64,000 nucleotides of DNA, from NCBI GenBank assembly GCA_900543505.1, contig UQSB01000004.1, positions 18,524 to 82,523 of the forward strand. Direction: 5' to 3'. The notes under the pieces were generated by a model. That model did not search any database. It saw only the letters and a list, made by a program, of their open reading frames with translations, and was not told where the DNA came from. This document shows, piece after piece, positions 42,879 to 51,048 of the stretch; positions within the stretch are counted from its first letter, which is position 1, and each line of letters begins with the position of its first letter. Position numbers and translations under genes: made by a program. Origin of the DNA: an uncultured Collinsella sp. (GTDB lineage Bacteria > Actinomycetota > Coriobacteriia > Coriobacteriales > Coriobacteriaceae).

Positions 42879-44084
42879 ATGCGTACGATCACCGAGTCCG
42901 AGTCCACCCCCAAGGCCGACGGCTTCTTTATGCCCGCCGAGTTCGCCCCGCAGGATCGCGTGTGGATGGGCTGGCCCCACCGCACCGACACCTGGGCCCA
43001 CGGCGCCAAGCCTGCTCAGAAGCAGTATGCCGCCATCGCCCGCGCCATCTCCGAGTTCACCCCGGTCTATATGTGCGCCAACCAGGTCGACTATGCCAAC
43101 TGCAAGGCCGTCTTCGAGAACGACGAGAATGTCACCGTTATCGAGATGACCACCGACGACGCTTGGTTCCGCGACACTGCCGCCACCTACGTCATCAACG
43201 GCAAGGGTGAGAAGCGTGCCAACCACTGGCACTTCAACGCCTACGGCGGTCTCGTCGATGGCCTCTATTTCCCGTGGGACAAGGACGAGCAGATCGCCCT
43301 TAAGATGGCTGAGCTCTCCGGCTGCCGTCGCTACCGTCCCGATGACATGATTCTCGAGGGCGGCTCCATCACCGTCGACGGCGAGGGCACCCTTGTCGTG
43401 ACCGACCAGTGCCTGCTTTCCCCGGGCCGCACCTGCTCTGCGGTGCTCGAGGAGGAAGAGGATCCCGAGTCCATCTGGCCCAAGTTCCACAAGAAGTTTG
43501 AGCCCTGGAGCGAGGAGCTTCGCGCCTATATGGACGAGCACCTCAAGGATTACCTGGGTGTCGAGAAGGTCATCTGGGTCAAGGAGGGCATCGACCCCGA
43601 GGAGACCAACGGCCACATCGATGACGTCGCCACGTTCATCGCTCCGGGCGTCATGGCCTGCATCTGGACCGACGATCCCGAGTATCCGTTCTACGAGCAG
43701 TGCCACGCTGCCTACGAGACCCTCTCCAACGCCGTTGACGCTAAGGGCCGCAAGATGAAGGTCTACAAGCTCTGCATGCCCGTGAACCCGCTGTTCATGG
43801 ACCAGGCTTCCTGCGACACCATCGACGCCGACGAGAACGCCGAGCCGCGCGTCCCCGACGAGCCGCTGATCGCCTCTTACATGAACTACCTGGTCACCAA
43901 CCACGGCGTTATCGTCCCGCAGTACGGCGACGAGAACGACCAGCTGGCCGTCGACACGCTCCAGAAGATCTACGACGAGGTCTGGGGCGAGGGCGTCTAC
44001 AAGTGCGTCGGCGTCCAGTCCGAGCAGGTCGTCTTCGGTGGCGGCAACATCCACTGCATTACCCAGCAGGAGCCGTCCGCTTAA
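42879..44084 (+). CDS. aguA: Agmatine deiminase
   Basis: This 401-residue amidinotransferase-fold enzyme converts agmatine to N-carbamoylputrescine and ammonia. Recognisable parts are MPAEFAPQDRVWMGWPHR at the start, TTDDAWFRDTA, and HIDDVATF with the catalytic His. The C-terminal VFGGGNIHCITQQ holds the nucleophile C393. ATG 42879 has GGAGG at 7 nt. The 286-nt gap before it has two GC hairpins (42641-42683 and 42775-42808), so expression may be uncoupled from aguD. Confidence 0.94.
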   Translation: MRTITESESTPKADGFFMPAEFAPQDRVWMGWPHRTDTWAHGAKPAQKQYAAIARAISEFTPVYMCANQVDYANCKAVFENDENVTVIEMTTDDAWFRDTAATYVINGKGEKRANHWHFNAYGGLVDGLYFPWDKDEQIALKMAELSGCRRYRPDDMILEGGSITVDGEGTLVVTDQCLLSPGRTCSAVLEEEEDPESIWPKFHKKFEPWSEELRAYMDEHLKDYLGVEKVIWVKEGIDPEETNGHIDDVATFIAPGVMACIWTDDPEYPFYEQCHAAYETLSNAVDAKGRKMKVYKLCMPVNPLFMDQASCDTIDADENAEPRVPDEPLIASYMNYLVTNHGVIVPQYGDENDQLAVDTLQKIYDEVWGEGVYKCVGVQSEQVVFGGGNIHCITQQEPSA

Positions 44085-44098
44085 TCGTCTGACTTTCC

Positions 44099-44183
44099 GA
44101 GGCACCCCATCTCGCCGCTCAAACCGTCGCTCGCGTACCAAAGTACGCTTCGCTCCTCTTTCGCGGCGACCTGGGGCACCTCG
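44099..44183 (+). repeat. GGCACCCCATCTCGCC-type repeat (copy 2)
   Basis: Close copy of 14714-14797, again just after a gene. GCGTAC-CAAA-GTACGC forms a small inner stem, and CACCCCA near one end can pair with TGGGG(C) near the other. Confidence 0.82.
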
Positions 44184-44280
44184 AAAACCCAGCCGATCAA
44201 TCGGACGGTCGGTGAATCGGACCATCTTGGGGCATTGATGGTTGATTTGCTTGATGTCTTGGTCGGTTGGGTTTTTCTTT

Positions 44281-44320
44281 GGGCACTCCGTTGCCTCCAC
44301 TTCGGAGTGCCCTTTTCTTT
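44281..44320 (+). terminator. Terminator of aguA
   Basis: A 10-bp perfect stem GGGCACTCCG/CGGAGTGCCC is followed by TTTTCTTT. Confidence 0.92.
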
Positions 44321-44328
44321 GATTGAGT

Positions 44329-44397
44329 ACGCGTCTGGCCTGGGATTTTTTGCGGGTTAGGCCAATTGTTCGCTTGAATTTCCCAGGTCAGACGCGT
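44329..44397. repeat. Palindrome with 17-bp arms (ACGCGTCTGGCCTGGGA)
   Basis: Arms 44329-44345 and 44381-44397 pair at 16 of 17 positions plus one wobble, around a 35-nt loop. It is unlike the other families but has the same build of long arms and an asymmetric loop. Confidence 0.75.
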
Positions 44398-44452
44398 CTT
44401 CAATTGCCGAAAGTTATCGGTCGTGAACGCGGCCGTTTTGATCGGAGTATCT

Positions 44453-44635
44453 ATGTACCAGCGTATCGTTATCTACACGCGCCTGTTCCGCGAGCGTTGG
44501 TCCAACAAATGCATCCTCTCCTCTCTCTGGGATGGCACCTGCACCGGTGACGCGGCCTGCAACCCTACCTTGGGCTGCGCCTTCGGTACAGATGCCATCC
44601 TTTTTGCTGTAGGGGGCGCGCGCCATGGCAGGTAA
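44453..44635 (+). CDS. Possible 60-residue leader frame ahead of the second permease
   Basis: ATG 44453 has GGAG at 6 nt. The frame ends inside the permease gene, overlapping its first 11 nt. The product has five cysteines and no recognised domain. A terminator-like stem lies within it, so it could act as a leader whose translation affects that stem. It could also be chance. Confidence 0.3.
   Translation: MYQRIVIYTRLFRERWSNKCILSSLWDGTCTGDAACNPTLGCAFGTDAILFAVGGARHGR
44530..44605 (+). terminator. Attenuator-like stem before the second permease
   Basis: GGATGGCA (44530-44537) pairs with TGCCATCC (44593-44600) and is followed by TTTTT, 20 nt before the permease start. A terminator stem in the leader suggests attenuation. 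Confidence 0.45.
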
Positions 44636-46034
44636 AAAGTTCTCCCTGATCGAGGTCATCCTTTCGGTTATCTGCGTCGTGTTTACCATCGAGGCGGCGG
44701 CTCCGGCATCTGCCATGGGTAACGTACAGTTCTTCTGGTGGATTTTCCTTATCATTACGTTTTTGCTTCCCTATGGTCTGGTGGTGGCCGAGCTGGGTAC
44801 GGCGTTTGATTCCGAGGGCGGCCTGTACGATTGGGTTCGCTTGGGCCTGGGCGACCGTTGGGGCGCCCGTTGCTCTTGGTGCTACTGGGTTAACTTTCCG
44901 CTGTGGGTGGCAAGTATCGCCTGCATGTTCCCCAGTGTCATTAATGCGGTGTGGGGTATCGAGTTTTCACTCGGGATCCGAATTGCCATCGAGATTGCCT
45001 TTGTGTGGGGCGTCACGGTCATGGCAATGCAGCCGGTGGCGGAGGCCGATTGGGTTATGGACGGCGGCGCCGTCATCAAGGTGCTCATTACCGCTGCGGT
45101 GGGAATCGTCGGCATTTGGTTTGCCTGCAATAACGGCTTTGCCAACGACATGTCGTTTAAGACCTTCATTCCAGATCTGGGCGACACCAATTCGTTGACG
45201 TACCTATCGATTATCCTGTTCAACTTTATGGGCTTCGAAGTGGTCGCGACCTTTGCCAGCACGATGAAGAACCCGTCGCGTGATATCCCCAAGGCGGTTA
45301 TTGCCGGTGGCGTGGCCATTGCGGCGATCTACATCATCTGTGGCATTGGCATTGGAGCCGCGGTTCCCACCGAGCAGCTTTCACTCGATTCGGGCATTGT
45401 GGACGCAGTCGCCGCTATGGTGGGGCGCACCCACCCGCTGACGATGGTCGTGGGCGTGGCCTTTTTGGTGACGCTGTTCGCCAATATGATCTGCTGGAGC
45501 TTTGGCGTCAACAACGTAGCGAGCTATGCCGCACGTCACGGCAACATGCCGCGCCCCTTTGCGCTGGTGTCCAAAAAGACCGGCATGCCCAACGGCTCGG
45601 CGCTCATTAACGGCTGTTTTGCCAGTCTGGTGCTGCTGCTCCAGATTCCGCTGGGTGAGGGTTCCGACGTCTTTTGGGTCTTCTTCTCGATGAACGTCGT
45701 CTTTCTGCTCATGAGCTATATTCCCATGTTCCCAGCGTTTTGGCGTCTGCGCAAGCACGATAATCGCTCGCGTGTGTTCCGTGCGCCTTTCGAGGGCAAG
45801 GTGCTCGCGGTGGCGCTTGCGATTCCCGTGGTGGAGCTCGTGCTTTCGATTGTTGCTACGATTGTGCCGCTCAACAGCTCACCTGCCGAGATGGCAAAGT
45901 TGCCGATTCTCGCGGGCGTAGTGATTGGCCTGTTATTGGGCGAGGTTTCGCGCCTCATATCGCGCCGCGGCCGAAGCGTCGACAATCCCGGCGTTGGTGC
46001 ACGGGGGTCAGGTTACTTTGCACCAAAACAGTAA
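44625..46034 (+). CDS. Agmatine/putrescine-type antiporter, APC family (2)
   Basis: This 469-residue paralogue of the aguD product shares long identical blocks (IEAAAPASAMGN, FFWWIFLI, FANDMS, FNFMGFEV, WSFGVNNVA) and about twelve membrane segments. Two related antiporters in one locus may differ in substrate or affinity, for example agmatine versus another amine. ATG 44625 has AGGGGG upstream. Its leader holds an attenuator-like stem and a possible leader frame, which the first copy lacks. Confidence 0.87.
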   Translation: MAGKKFSLIEVILSVICVVFTIEAAAPASAMGNVQFFWWIFLIITFLLPYGLVVAELGTAFDSEGGLYDWVRLGLGDRWGARCSWCYWVNFPLWVASIACMFPSVINAVWGIEFSLGIRIAIEIAFVWGVTVMAMQPVAEADWVMDGGAVIKVLITAAVGIVGIWFACNNGFANDMSFKTFIPDLGDTNSLTYLSIILFNFMGFEVVATFASTMKNPSRDIPKAVIAGGVAIAAIYIICGIGIGAAVPTEQLSLDSGIVDAVAAMVGRTHPLTMVVGVAFLVTLFANMICWSFGVNNVASYAARHGNMPRPFALVSKKTGMPNGSALINGCFASLVLLLQIPLGEGSDVFWVFFSMNVVFLLMSYIPMFPAFWRLRKHDNRSRVFRAPFEGKVLAVALAIPVVELVLSIVATIVPLNSSPAEMAKLPILAGVVIGLLLGEVSRLISRRGRSVDNPGVGARGSGYFAPKQ

Positions 46035-46070
46035 GCGCCGCGAGTTACGCAGCGCTTGGTGCATCTTGGA

Positions 46071-46262
46071 TTACTGTTCGCGGTGCTCGGGATCGGAAAC
46101 GAGCTTAGGCGCAAAGTAGGGGACGTGGCCCAGGTACGGGCGGCTGTCCGAACGCTCCTCGGCGATGCAGGGGACCTCATCGTAAGTAAGTGAGTCGCTC
46201 AGGTGGGCGATGGCCTTGGCGGCAGGAGCGACGAGCATCTTGAGCGGAGCGATCGGTGTCAT
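46071..46262 (-). CDS. Small protein of unknown function (63 residues)
   Basis: The ATG at 46262 has a strong AAAGGAG 5 nt upstream on the minus strand. The 63-residue product is soluble and has one Cys. It contains a Tyr/Pro-rich part (SDSRPYLGHVPYFAPK). I do not recognise it. It converges with the second permease and is divergent from LuxR gene 2 over a palindrome, so it may belong to the agmatine system. The strong ribosome site is the main reason to believe it. Confidence 0.6.
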   Translation of the reverse strand: MTPIAPLKMLVAPAAKAIAHLSDSLTYDEVPCIAEERSDSRPYLGHVPYFAPKLVSDPEHREQ

Positions 46263-46300
46263 GGCATCTCCTTTCATCGGTGAGACACAGCTTGTTTATC

Positions 46301-46320
46301 TAAACGATACAGTACGTTTA
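46301..46320. promoter_or_regulatory. Palindrome TAAACG-N8-CGTTTA between the small gene and LuxR gene 2
   Basis: Perfect 6-base arms in the divergent promoter region. TAAAC also starts the boxes at 39771 and 47463. Confidence 0.5.
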
Positions 46321-46387
46321 ATCGGTGAGTCTAATCTTGCGGCAAAGAATCTGTCAACATCCTCACAGCATCTGAACAGGGGGGGAC

Positions 46388-47380
46388 ATGAGCTTCGCAT
46401 TCTATATCTACACCACAATTATCATGGGTGTGGCTCTGGTGACCAGTGCCGTGGCATTGGTGGTTTGGCTCATGACGCGCCGTCGCGACAGCCTGGTGGC
46501 CGCGGCGGGCTTTTTGCTCTACATGCTCGATATGTCGGTCATTTTTTTTGACGAGTACAATCGGCTAAAATACGACTACGCTGTTACCTTTAGCGAGCCG
46601 TTGCAGCACCCCTTGCTGCGCTGCGTGCTCGGTATTGCCATCTATGCCTGCGTGGTACTGTGGATGTTTGCGCGCTTGCGCAAAAGGCCGACGTCGCGCA
46701 TGCTCGGACTTGCTATCGTGCCGTTTTCAATCTTGCAATTGGTGCTGGTGCCTCGCAGCGGTGCTGCCGGAGAGATGCAGCAGTATCTCTTTTGGCTCAC
46801 GCGTGACCTGGGCAATGTAGGATGTCTTGCCTATGCCGCCTGGCATTACCGGCACAGGGCCACGCGTGTTGAGAAACTCGACCTCGACCGCTCAAAGCTC
46901 TTTTGGAAGGTGGCACTCGTTCTTGCGTTTTGCGTAATCGCCGAGGACACCTACATGATTTTGCTCTGCCGCCCCGACTCCCAAAACCCCGTCATCAGCC
47001 TCTTTTTGTGGTATCTGTCCGAGCGCAATATCTCCGAAAACGTGCTGCTCGTGGCATGCGCGGTCCAACTCTTTTGCCAGTTTAGCCATATCCTGCGCGT
47101 GTATGCCCGTCATCCGCGTGCCGATGAGGACGTGGCGGCCGAGAGCGCACGCTCTGGGGACGATCTAGCATCACGCGTTGTGATCTTTGCCGATGCCCAT
47201 AAGCTGTCGCGGCGCGAGCAGGAGGTGCTCACGCTGGTGCTGAAGGGCAACGACGCCCAAAACATCGCCAGCGAGTTGGTCATCAGCCCTGGCACTGTCA
47301 AGGCGCACTTGCATCGCATCTACGTTAAAAGCGGTGTCTCCAACCGAGATGACCTCATAGATGCCTTTTGGCGTTCCTAG
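46388..47380 (+). CDS. Membrane-bound LuxR-type regulator (2)
   Basis: The 330-residue protein has seven or so membrane segments (1-235) and a C-terminal LuxR helix-turn-helix (about 266-328, LSRREQEVLTLVLKGNDAQNIASELVISPGTVKAHLHRIY). It is a paralogue of the protein at 38650-39615. The two stand on either side of the agmatine genes. GGGGGGA precedes the ATG. Its targets could be the small gene, the agmatine genes or the amidohydrolase, all of which have TAAAC-type sites nearby. Confidence 0.88.
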   Translation: MSFAFYIYTTIIMGVALVTSAVALVVWLMTRRRDSLVAAAGFLLYMLDMSVIFFDEYNRLKYDYAVTFSEPLQHPLLRCVLGIAIYACVVLWMFARLRKRPTSRMLGLAIVPFSILQLVLVPRSGAAGEMQQYLFWLTRDLGNVGCLAYAAWHYRHRATRVEKLDLDRSKLFWKVALVLAFCVIAEDTYMILLCRPDSQNPVISLFLWYLSERNISENVLLVACAVQLFCQFSHILRVYARHPRADEDVAAESARSGDDLASRVVIFADAHKLSRREQEVLTLVLKGNDAQNIASELVISPGTVKAHLHRIYVKSGVSNRDDLIDAFWRS

Positions 47381-47462
47381 TCCTATTCTTCCTTGCATGC
47401 GGGTCTTGCCGTGTGGGCGGGCACGCCGTTGGGCGTAATGACGCGGTAATAATCTCAGACAA

Positions 47463-47479
47463 TAAACCTGCAGGTAAAG
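47463..47479 (+). promoter_or_regulatory. TAAACC-box ahead of the amidohydrolase gene
   Basis: TAAACCTGCAGGTAAAG is near-palindromic and matches the box at 39771-39787. A second TAAACCTGC follows at 47483. Apart from this, 47381-47695 shows no gene. Confidence 0.5.
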
Positions 47480-47695
47480 CGTGTAAACCTGCTTAAACTG
47501 ACCGTTTGCGATCCCTGGCCTTGGCACGGATTTGCCCCTGTGTATCAATGGGTGTAGCGCGAAGCCGCGGACGTGGGACAGACGTCCGAGCACGGCTTGT
47601 AGGCACGCGCCGATGCGGGAGCGCTACGCTCCCAACCGAGTGCCCACGCGGGCGGTGCGTCCGCGTTGCAACCAAAGATGCCTGAGGAGGCTCAC

Positions 47696-49324
47696 ATGGA
47701 CAAGGCTGATGTAGTTATCAAGAGCAACGCCGTCTTTACCGGCGATGGGCTCGAGCCGTTTAAGGGCGGCGTTGCCGTGCGCGGTGATAAGATTGTTGCC
47801 TGCGGTGACGATGCTCACCTGGCACCGTTTATCGGTCCCGATACCGAGGTGCGCGACTTTGGCGACCAGCTCGTCATGCCCGGCCTGATCGACTCGCACA
47901 CGCATTTTGCCCAGGGCGCGTTTATGACCGACCCCGATTTTGCCGTCAACCTCATCGACTGCACCAGTTTTGAGATGGCGATGGAACGTGTCGTGGCGTT
48001 TGCGGCCGACCATCCCGATAACGAGTGGATTCTGGGCTGCCAGATTATCCAGTTCCAGTGGGATGTCCCCGAGATGCCCACAGCCGCGATGATCGATGAG
48101 TACATCTCGGACCGCCCGGTCTTTCTGCAGCAGGTTGACCTGCATACCTTTAGTGCCAATACCTGCGCCATCAACAAGGTGGGAGTAACTTCGCAGACGC
48201 CCGATCCCGCAGGCGGCAAGATCCTTAAGGATGCCGAGGGCAATCTGACGGGCGTGTTTTCCAACAACGCCGGCGTCTTCTTTATGGACGAGGTCTACGA
48301 CCCAGCGCCCGAGGTTGTTGACGCGTCGTTTGCAAAAACCGCCCGGCGCGCCAATGCCCTGGGAATCACTACGGTCGGCATGGTCAATCCTACGTTTGTG
48401 AGCATGGAAAACCCGTATGCGGTGTTGGCAGGTCTTAATGCCAAGGGCGACTTGCCACTGCGCGTGTTCCTGTACACCGATCTGTTCGAAAACGAGTCCT
48501 TAACGCTCGAGCAGATCAAGGAGAAATACGCCTTCTCGGGTACGCAGGTCGAGTGGCACGGCTTTAAGCAGTTTCTTGATGGCGTGTGCTCCGACCACAC
48601 CGCTTGGATGCTTGAACCCTATTCCAACGCGCCCGATACCTGCGGTGAGCCCGCGGAGGATCCAGAGCGCATCCGTGCCGCCATTGTCAGGGCGCAGGAA
48701 TGGGGCGTTGACACGCGCGTCCATACGATCGGCGATCGCTCGGTGCGTTTTGTGCTTGATTGCTTTGAGGAGGGCGAGCGCTTGCATGGTAAGCGGGGTT
48801 GCCGCCACTCCATGGAGCACAACGAGACGGTTCAGCCCGAGGATCTGCCGCGCTATGCCGAGCTGGGTATATGCCCTGGTATGCAGCCGTGGCACATGCT
48901 GCTCGATATGGCTGACCTTGCCAAGGACGATGCCGTGGGCCCCGAGCGTGCTGCGCTTTCGTGGCCCCTGCATAGCCTGCTTGCCAGCGGTGCCGTGGTG
49001 CACCTGGGCAGTGACTTCCCCGTTGTGGGCTTGGAGCCCATGGAGGAGGTGTACGGCGCGGTCTTCCGCATGCTCGAGGACGGCTCCAACCCAGAAGGGT
49101 GGTTCCCGCAGGAGCGCATCACCATGGCCGAGGCCCTGCGCGCCTACACCTACGGCAGCGCCTACGCCATGCATGCCGAGGATCGCATCGGTACGCTCGC
49201 ATGCGGCAAACAGGCTGATATCTGTGTGCTCGACCGTAACCTCTTTGACTGCGAACCGGCTGAGGTCCTCGAGGCCACGGCGTATCTCACGATGATTGCC
49301 GGCAAGGTGGTCTACGAGGCCTAG
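47696..49324 (+). CDS. Amidohydrolase, YtcJ-like family
   Basis: This 542-residue metal-dependent hydrolase has the N-terminal small beta domain, metal ligands in DSHTHF (H68, H70) and a barrel with HTIGDRSV and MEHNE. It also has HLGSDFPV with the conserved Asp, and a C-terminal segment GTLACGKQADICVLDRN typical of the superfamily. The true substrate is unknown for most of this family. ATG 47696 has GAGGAGG at 6 nt. It is followed by a MATE transporter gene after 96 nt, possibly the same operon. Confidence 0.87.
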   Translation: MDKADVVIKSNAVFTGDGLEPFKGGVAVRGDKIVACGDDAHLAPFIGPDTEVRDFGDQLVMPGLIDSHTHFAQGAFMTDPDFAVNLIDCTSFEMAMERVVAFAADHPDNEWILGCQIIQFQWDVPEMPTAAMIDEYISDRPVFLQQVDLHTFSANTCAINKVGVTSQTPDPAGGKILKDAEGNLTGVFSNNAGVFFMDEVYDPAPEVVDASFAKTARRANALGITTVGMVNPTFVSMENPYAVLAGLNAKGDLPLRVFLYTDLFENESLTLEQIKEKYAFSGTQVEWHGFKQFLDGVCSDHTAWMLEPYSNAPDTCGEPAEDPERIRAAIVRAQEWGVDTRVHTIGDRSVRFVLDCFEEGERLHGKRGCRHSMEHNETVQPEDLPRYAELGICPGMQPWHMLLDMADLAKDDAVGPERAALSWPLHSLLASGAVVHLGSDFPVVGLEPMEEVYGAVFRMLEDGSNPEGWFPQERITMAEALRAYTYGSAYAMHAEDRIGTLACGKQADICVLDRNLFDCEPAEVLEATAYLTMIAGKVVYEA

Positions 49325-49420
49325 CGGGGCTGCTGCATCGCTGGGCGGTGCCGCAGCCTGTGCGTGCCGCCCATCCATTCATGCATCCATTCATCAATCT
49401 CTCATGGAAAGGGGAGAACA

Positions 49421-50797
49421 ATGGCAGAAGAAACGACCGCCGCTGTTGAGGAGGAGCGTGAGCTTGCCTCGCAGCCGATTCCCGGCCTGGTGCGTAAGTA
49501 CACCATCGTCACCGGCCAGGGCATGCTCGCCCAGATCATCATGGTGGTCCTTGAGGGCCTCGTGATGGGTTGGGGCCTAGGTGCCCACGGCCTGGCCTGT
49601 GTCTCGATCATTATGTCGGTCGAGTACATCAACCTGGCCTTTGGCAACCTGTTTGGCACCGGCGTGCCCGCCGTGGTGGGCAACCTTTTGGGTGCCGGTG
49701 ACATCAAGGGCGCAAGCAAGGCTTTTAGCCAGGGCTTTTGGCTTACCACGATCGTGAGTGTGCTGCTTGCTGTGGTGATGGCAGTGTTTACCGAGCCCAT
49801 CTGCGCATTCTTTGGCGCCACGCCCGACATCATGGCCGATACCGTTGCCGGCGTGCGCACCTTCGCCGTGCTACTGCCGCTCACGGTCATTGGCCAGATG
49901 ATCACCGCTGTGATGCGTGTGGACGAGAAGGTTCAGATCCAGGCCAACCTCATGACCGTTTCGGCCATCGTCGCCATCTGTTGGCTCGCGCTTTCCACGT
50001 TTGTGCTCAAGTTTGGCGTTATGGGCGCCGGCGTGTACTACGGGCTTTCCATCGGTATCTGGGCCATCGGTATCTTCTGGTTCATCGGCGGTAAGAAGTC
50101 GCAGCTCCAGATCAGCGCCGCCGACCTCAAACTCGACATGGCCATCTGCGGCCAGATCATCAAGATTGGTTTCCCGTTCTTTTTGATGCAAGCTGCCACG
50201 TTCATCTTCAACACCGTTGCCAACTCGTTGCTTGGCCAGCTCGGCGGCGACATGGGTTCGCTCTACATCGCGGCCTTTGGTGTGATCAACGGCTACATCC
50301 TCTACATTACCATGATGGTCGCCCAGTGCTTCTCGTACGGCCTGCAGCCCATTGCCGCCTTCAACGCCGGCGCCAAGGCGTGGGCGCGCCTCAAGGAAAC
50401 ACTCTCCTGCACGCTTAAGTACCAGGTCGTGACGCTTGCTGCGGTGTCTGCTGTGCTATGGGTGGCCGCAACGCCGGTCTGCGCCTTTTTTGCTGGTAGC
50501 GACCCGGCGCTCGTCGAGGTTGCCGCCAACGCCACGCGCATCGTTATCCTGGCCGTGGCTCTGGGCTATCTTGCCATGACCATGTCGATGTACTTCCAGG
50601 CGGTTGAGAAGGTGGGTATCGCCACGTTCACCGGTCTGCTCCGCTACGTGATCTGCTCCGTGCCGCTTATGTACCTGCTTGGCAACATGATGGGCGTTCA
50701 GGGTGTCTGGTTTGCCTTGGTGGCGGCTGACGCCATCACTGGTCTTATCTCCATCGCCCTCGCCGTCCGCGAATCCAAGCGACTTGCCACGCTCTAG
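49421..50797 (+). CDS. MATE-family efflux transporter
   Basis: This 458-residue transporter has twelve membrane segments in two similar halves, each with the family's conserved Pro/Gly-rich segments (GTGVPAVVGNLLGAGD; GLQPIAAFNAGAK). It should export a cationic or amphipathic compound using Na+ or H+. ATG 49421 has AAAGGGGAG upstream. Its position after the amidohydrolase suggests that it handles a product or substrate of that enzyme. Confidence 0.9.
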   Translation: MAEETTAAVEEERELASQPIPGLVRKYTIVTGQGMLAQIIMVVLEGLVMGWGLGAHGLACVSIIMSVEYINLAFGNLFGTGVPAVVGNLLGAGDIKGASKAFSQGFWLTTIVSVLLAVVMAVFTEPICAFFGATPDIMADTVAGVRTFAVLLPLTVIGQMITAVMRVDEKVQIQANLMTVSAIVAICWLALSTFVLKFGVMGAGVYYGLSIGIWAIGIFWFIGGKKSQLQISAADLKLDMAICGQIIKIGFPFFLMQAATFIFNTVANSLLGQLGGDMGSLYIAAFGVINGYILYITMMVAQCFSYGLQPIAAFNAGAKAWARLKETLSCTLKYQVVTLAAVSAVLWVAATPVCAFFAGSDPALVEVAANATRIVILAVALGYLAMTMSMYFQAVEKVGIATFTGLLRYVICSVPLMYLLGNMMGVQGVWFALVAADAITGLISIALAVRESKRLATL

Positions 50798-50847
50798 ACT
50801 CGGACACGGCCGGCCCGCGATAGTCGAATAAGTCAACTCGCCTGCAA

Positions 50848-50882
50848 GCCACCACAATGGGGACAGTTCCCATTGTGGTGGC
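50848..50882. terminator. CCACCACAATGGG hairpin after the MATE gene
   Basis: A 14-bp perfect stem GCCACCACAATGGG/CCCATTGTGGTGGC. It is the same family as 29611-29640 with one pair changed from A-T to T-A. Only a weak T-rich tail follows. Confidence 0.75.
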
Positions 50883-50937
50883 TATTGTTATTTAGGGTCT
50901 GAGATTTCGGCTCTATAAATAACGTTTTTGAACTGGG

Positions 50938-51029
50938 CTACTATAAGATTGTGGAAAACACTACTACAAGATTATGGAAAACGCTACTGCAAGATTATGG
51001 CAAATGATACTATACGATTATGGTAACAG
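50938..51029 (+). repeat. Four direct repeats (23-nt period) upstream of ATPase gene 3
   Basis: Four contiguous 23-nt units start at 50938, 50961, 50984 and 51007, with consensus CTACTAYAAGATTATGGAAA plus three bases. The last unit is the most diverged and ends 19 nt before the start codon. This is the clearest of the three arrays. Confidence 0.95.
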
Positions 51030-51048
51030 CGTTATAAGGGGCGTTGAT

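Noticed and set aside
41102..43009. Minus-strand frame of 635 codons over the antiporter gene
   Set aside because: His/Asp/Gly-rich shadow of aguD and its flanks; it crosses intergenic hairpins and has no family features.
44490..44625. Leader considered as a T-box riboswitch because of GGATGGCACC
   Set aside because: The conserved T-box antiterminator sequence and specifier stem are not recognisable, so only an attenuator-like stem is reported.
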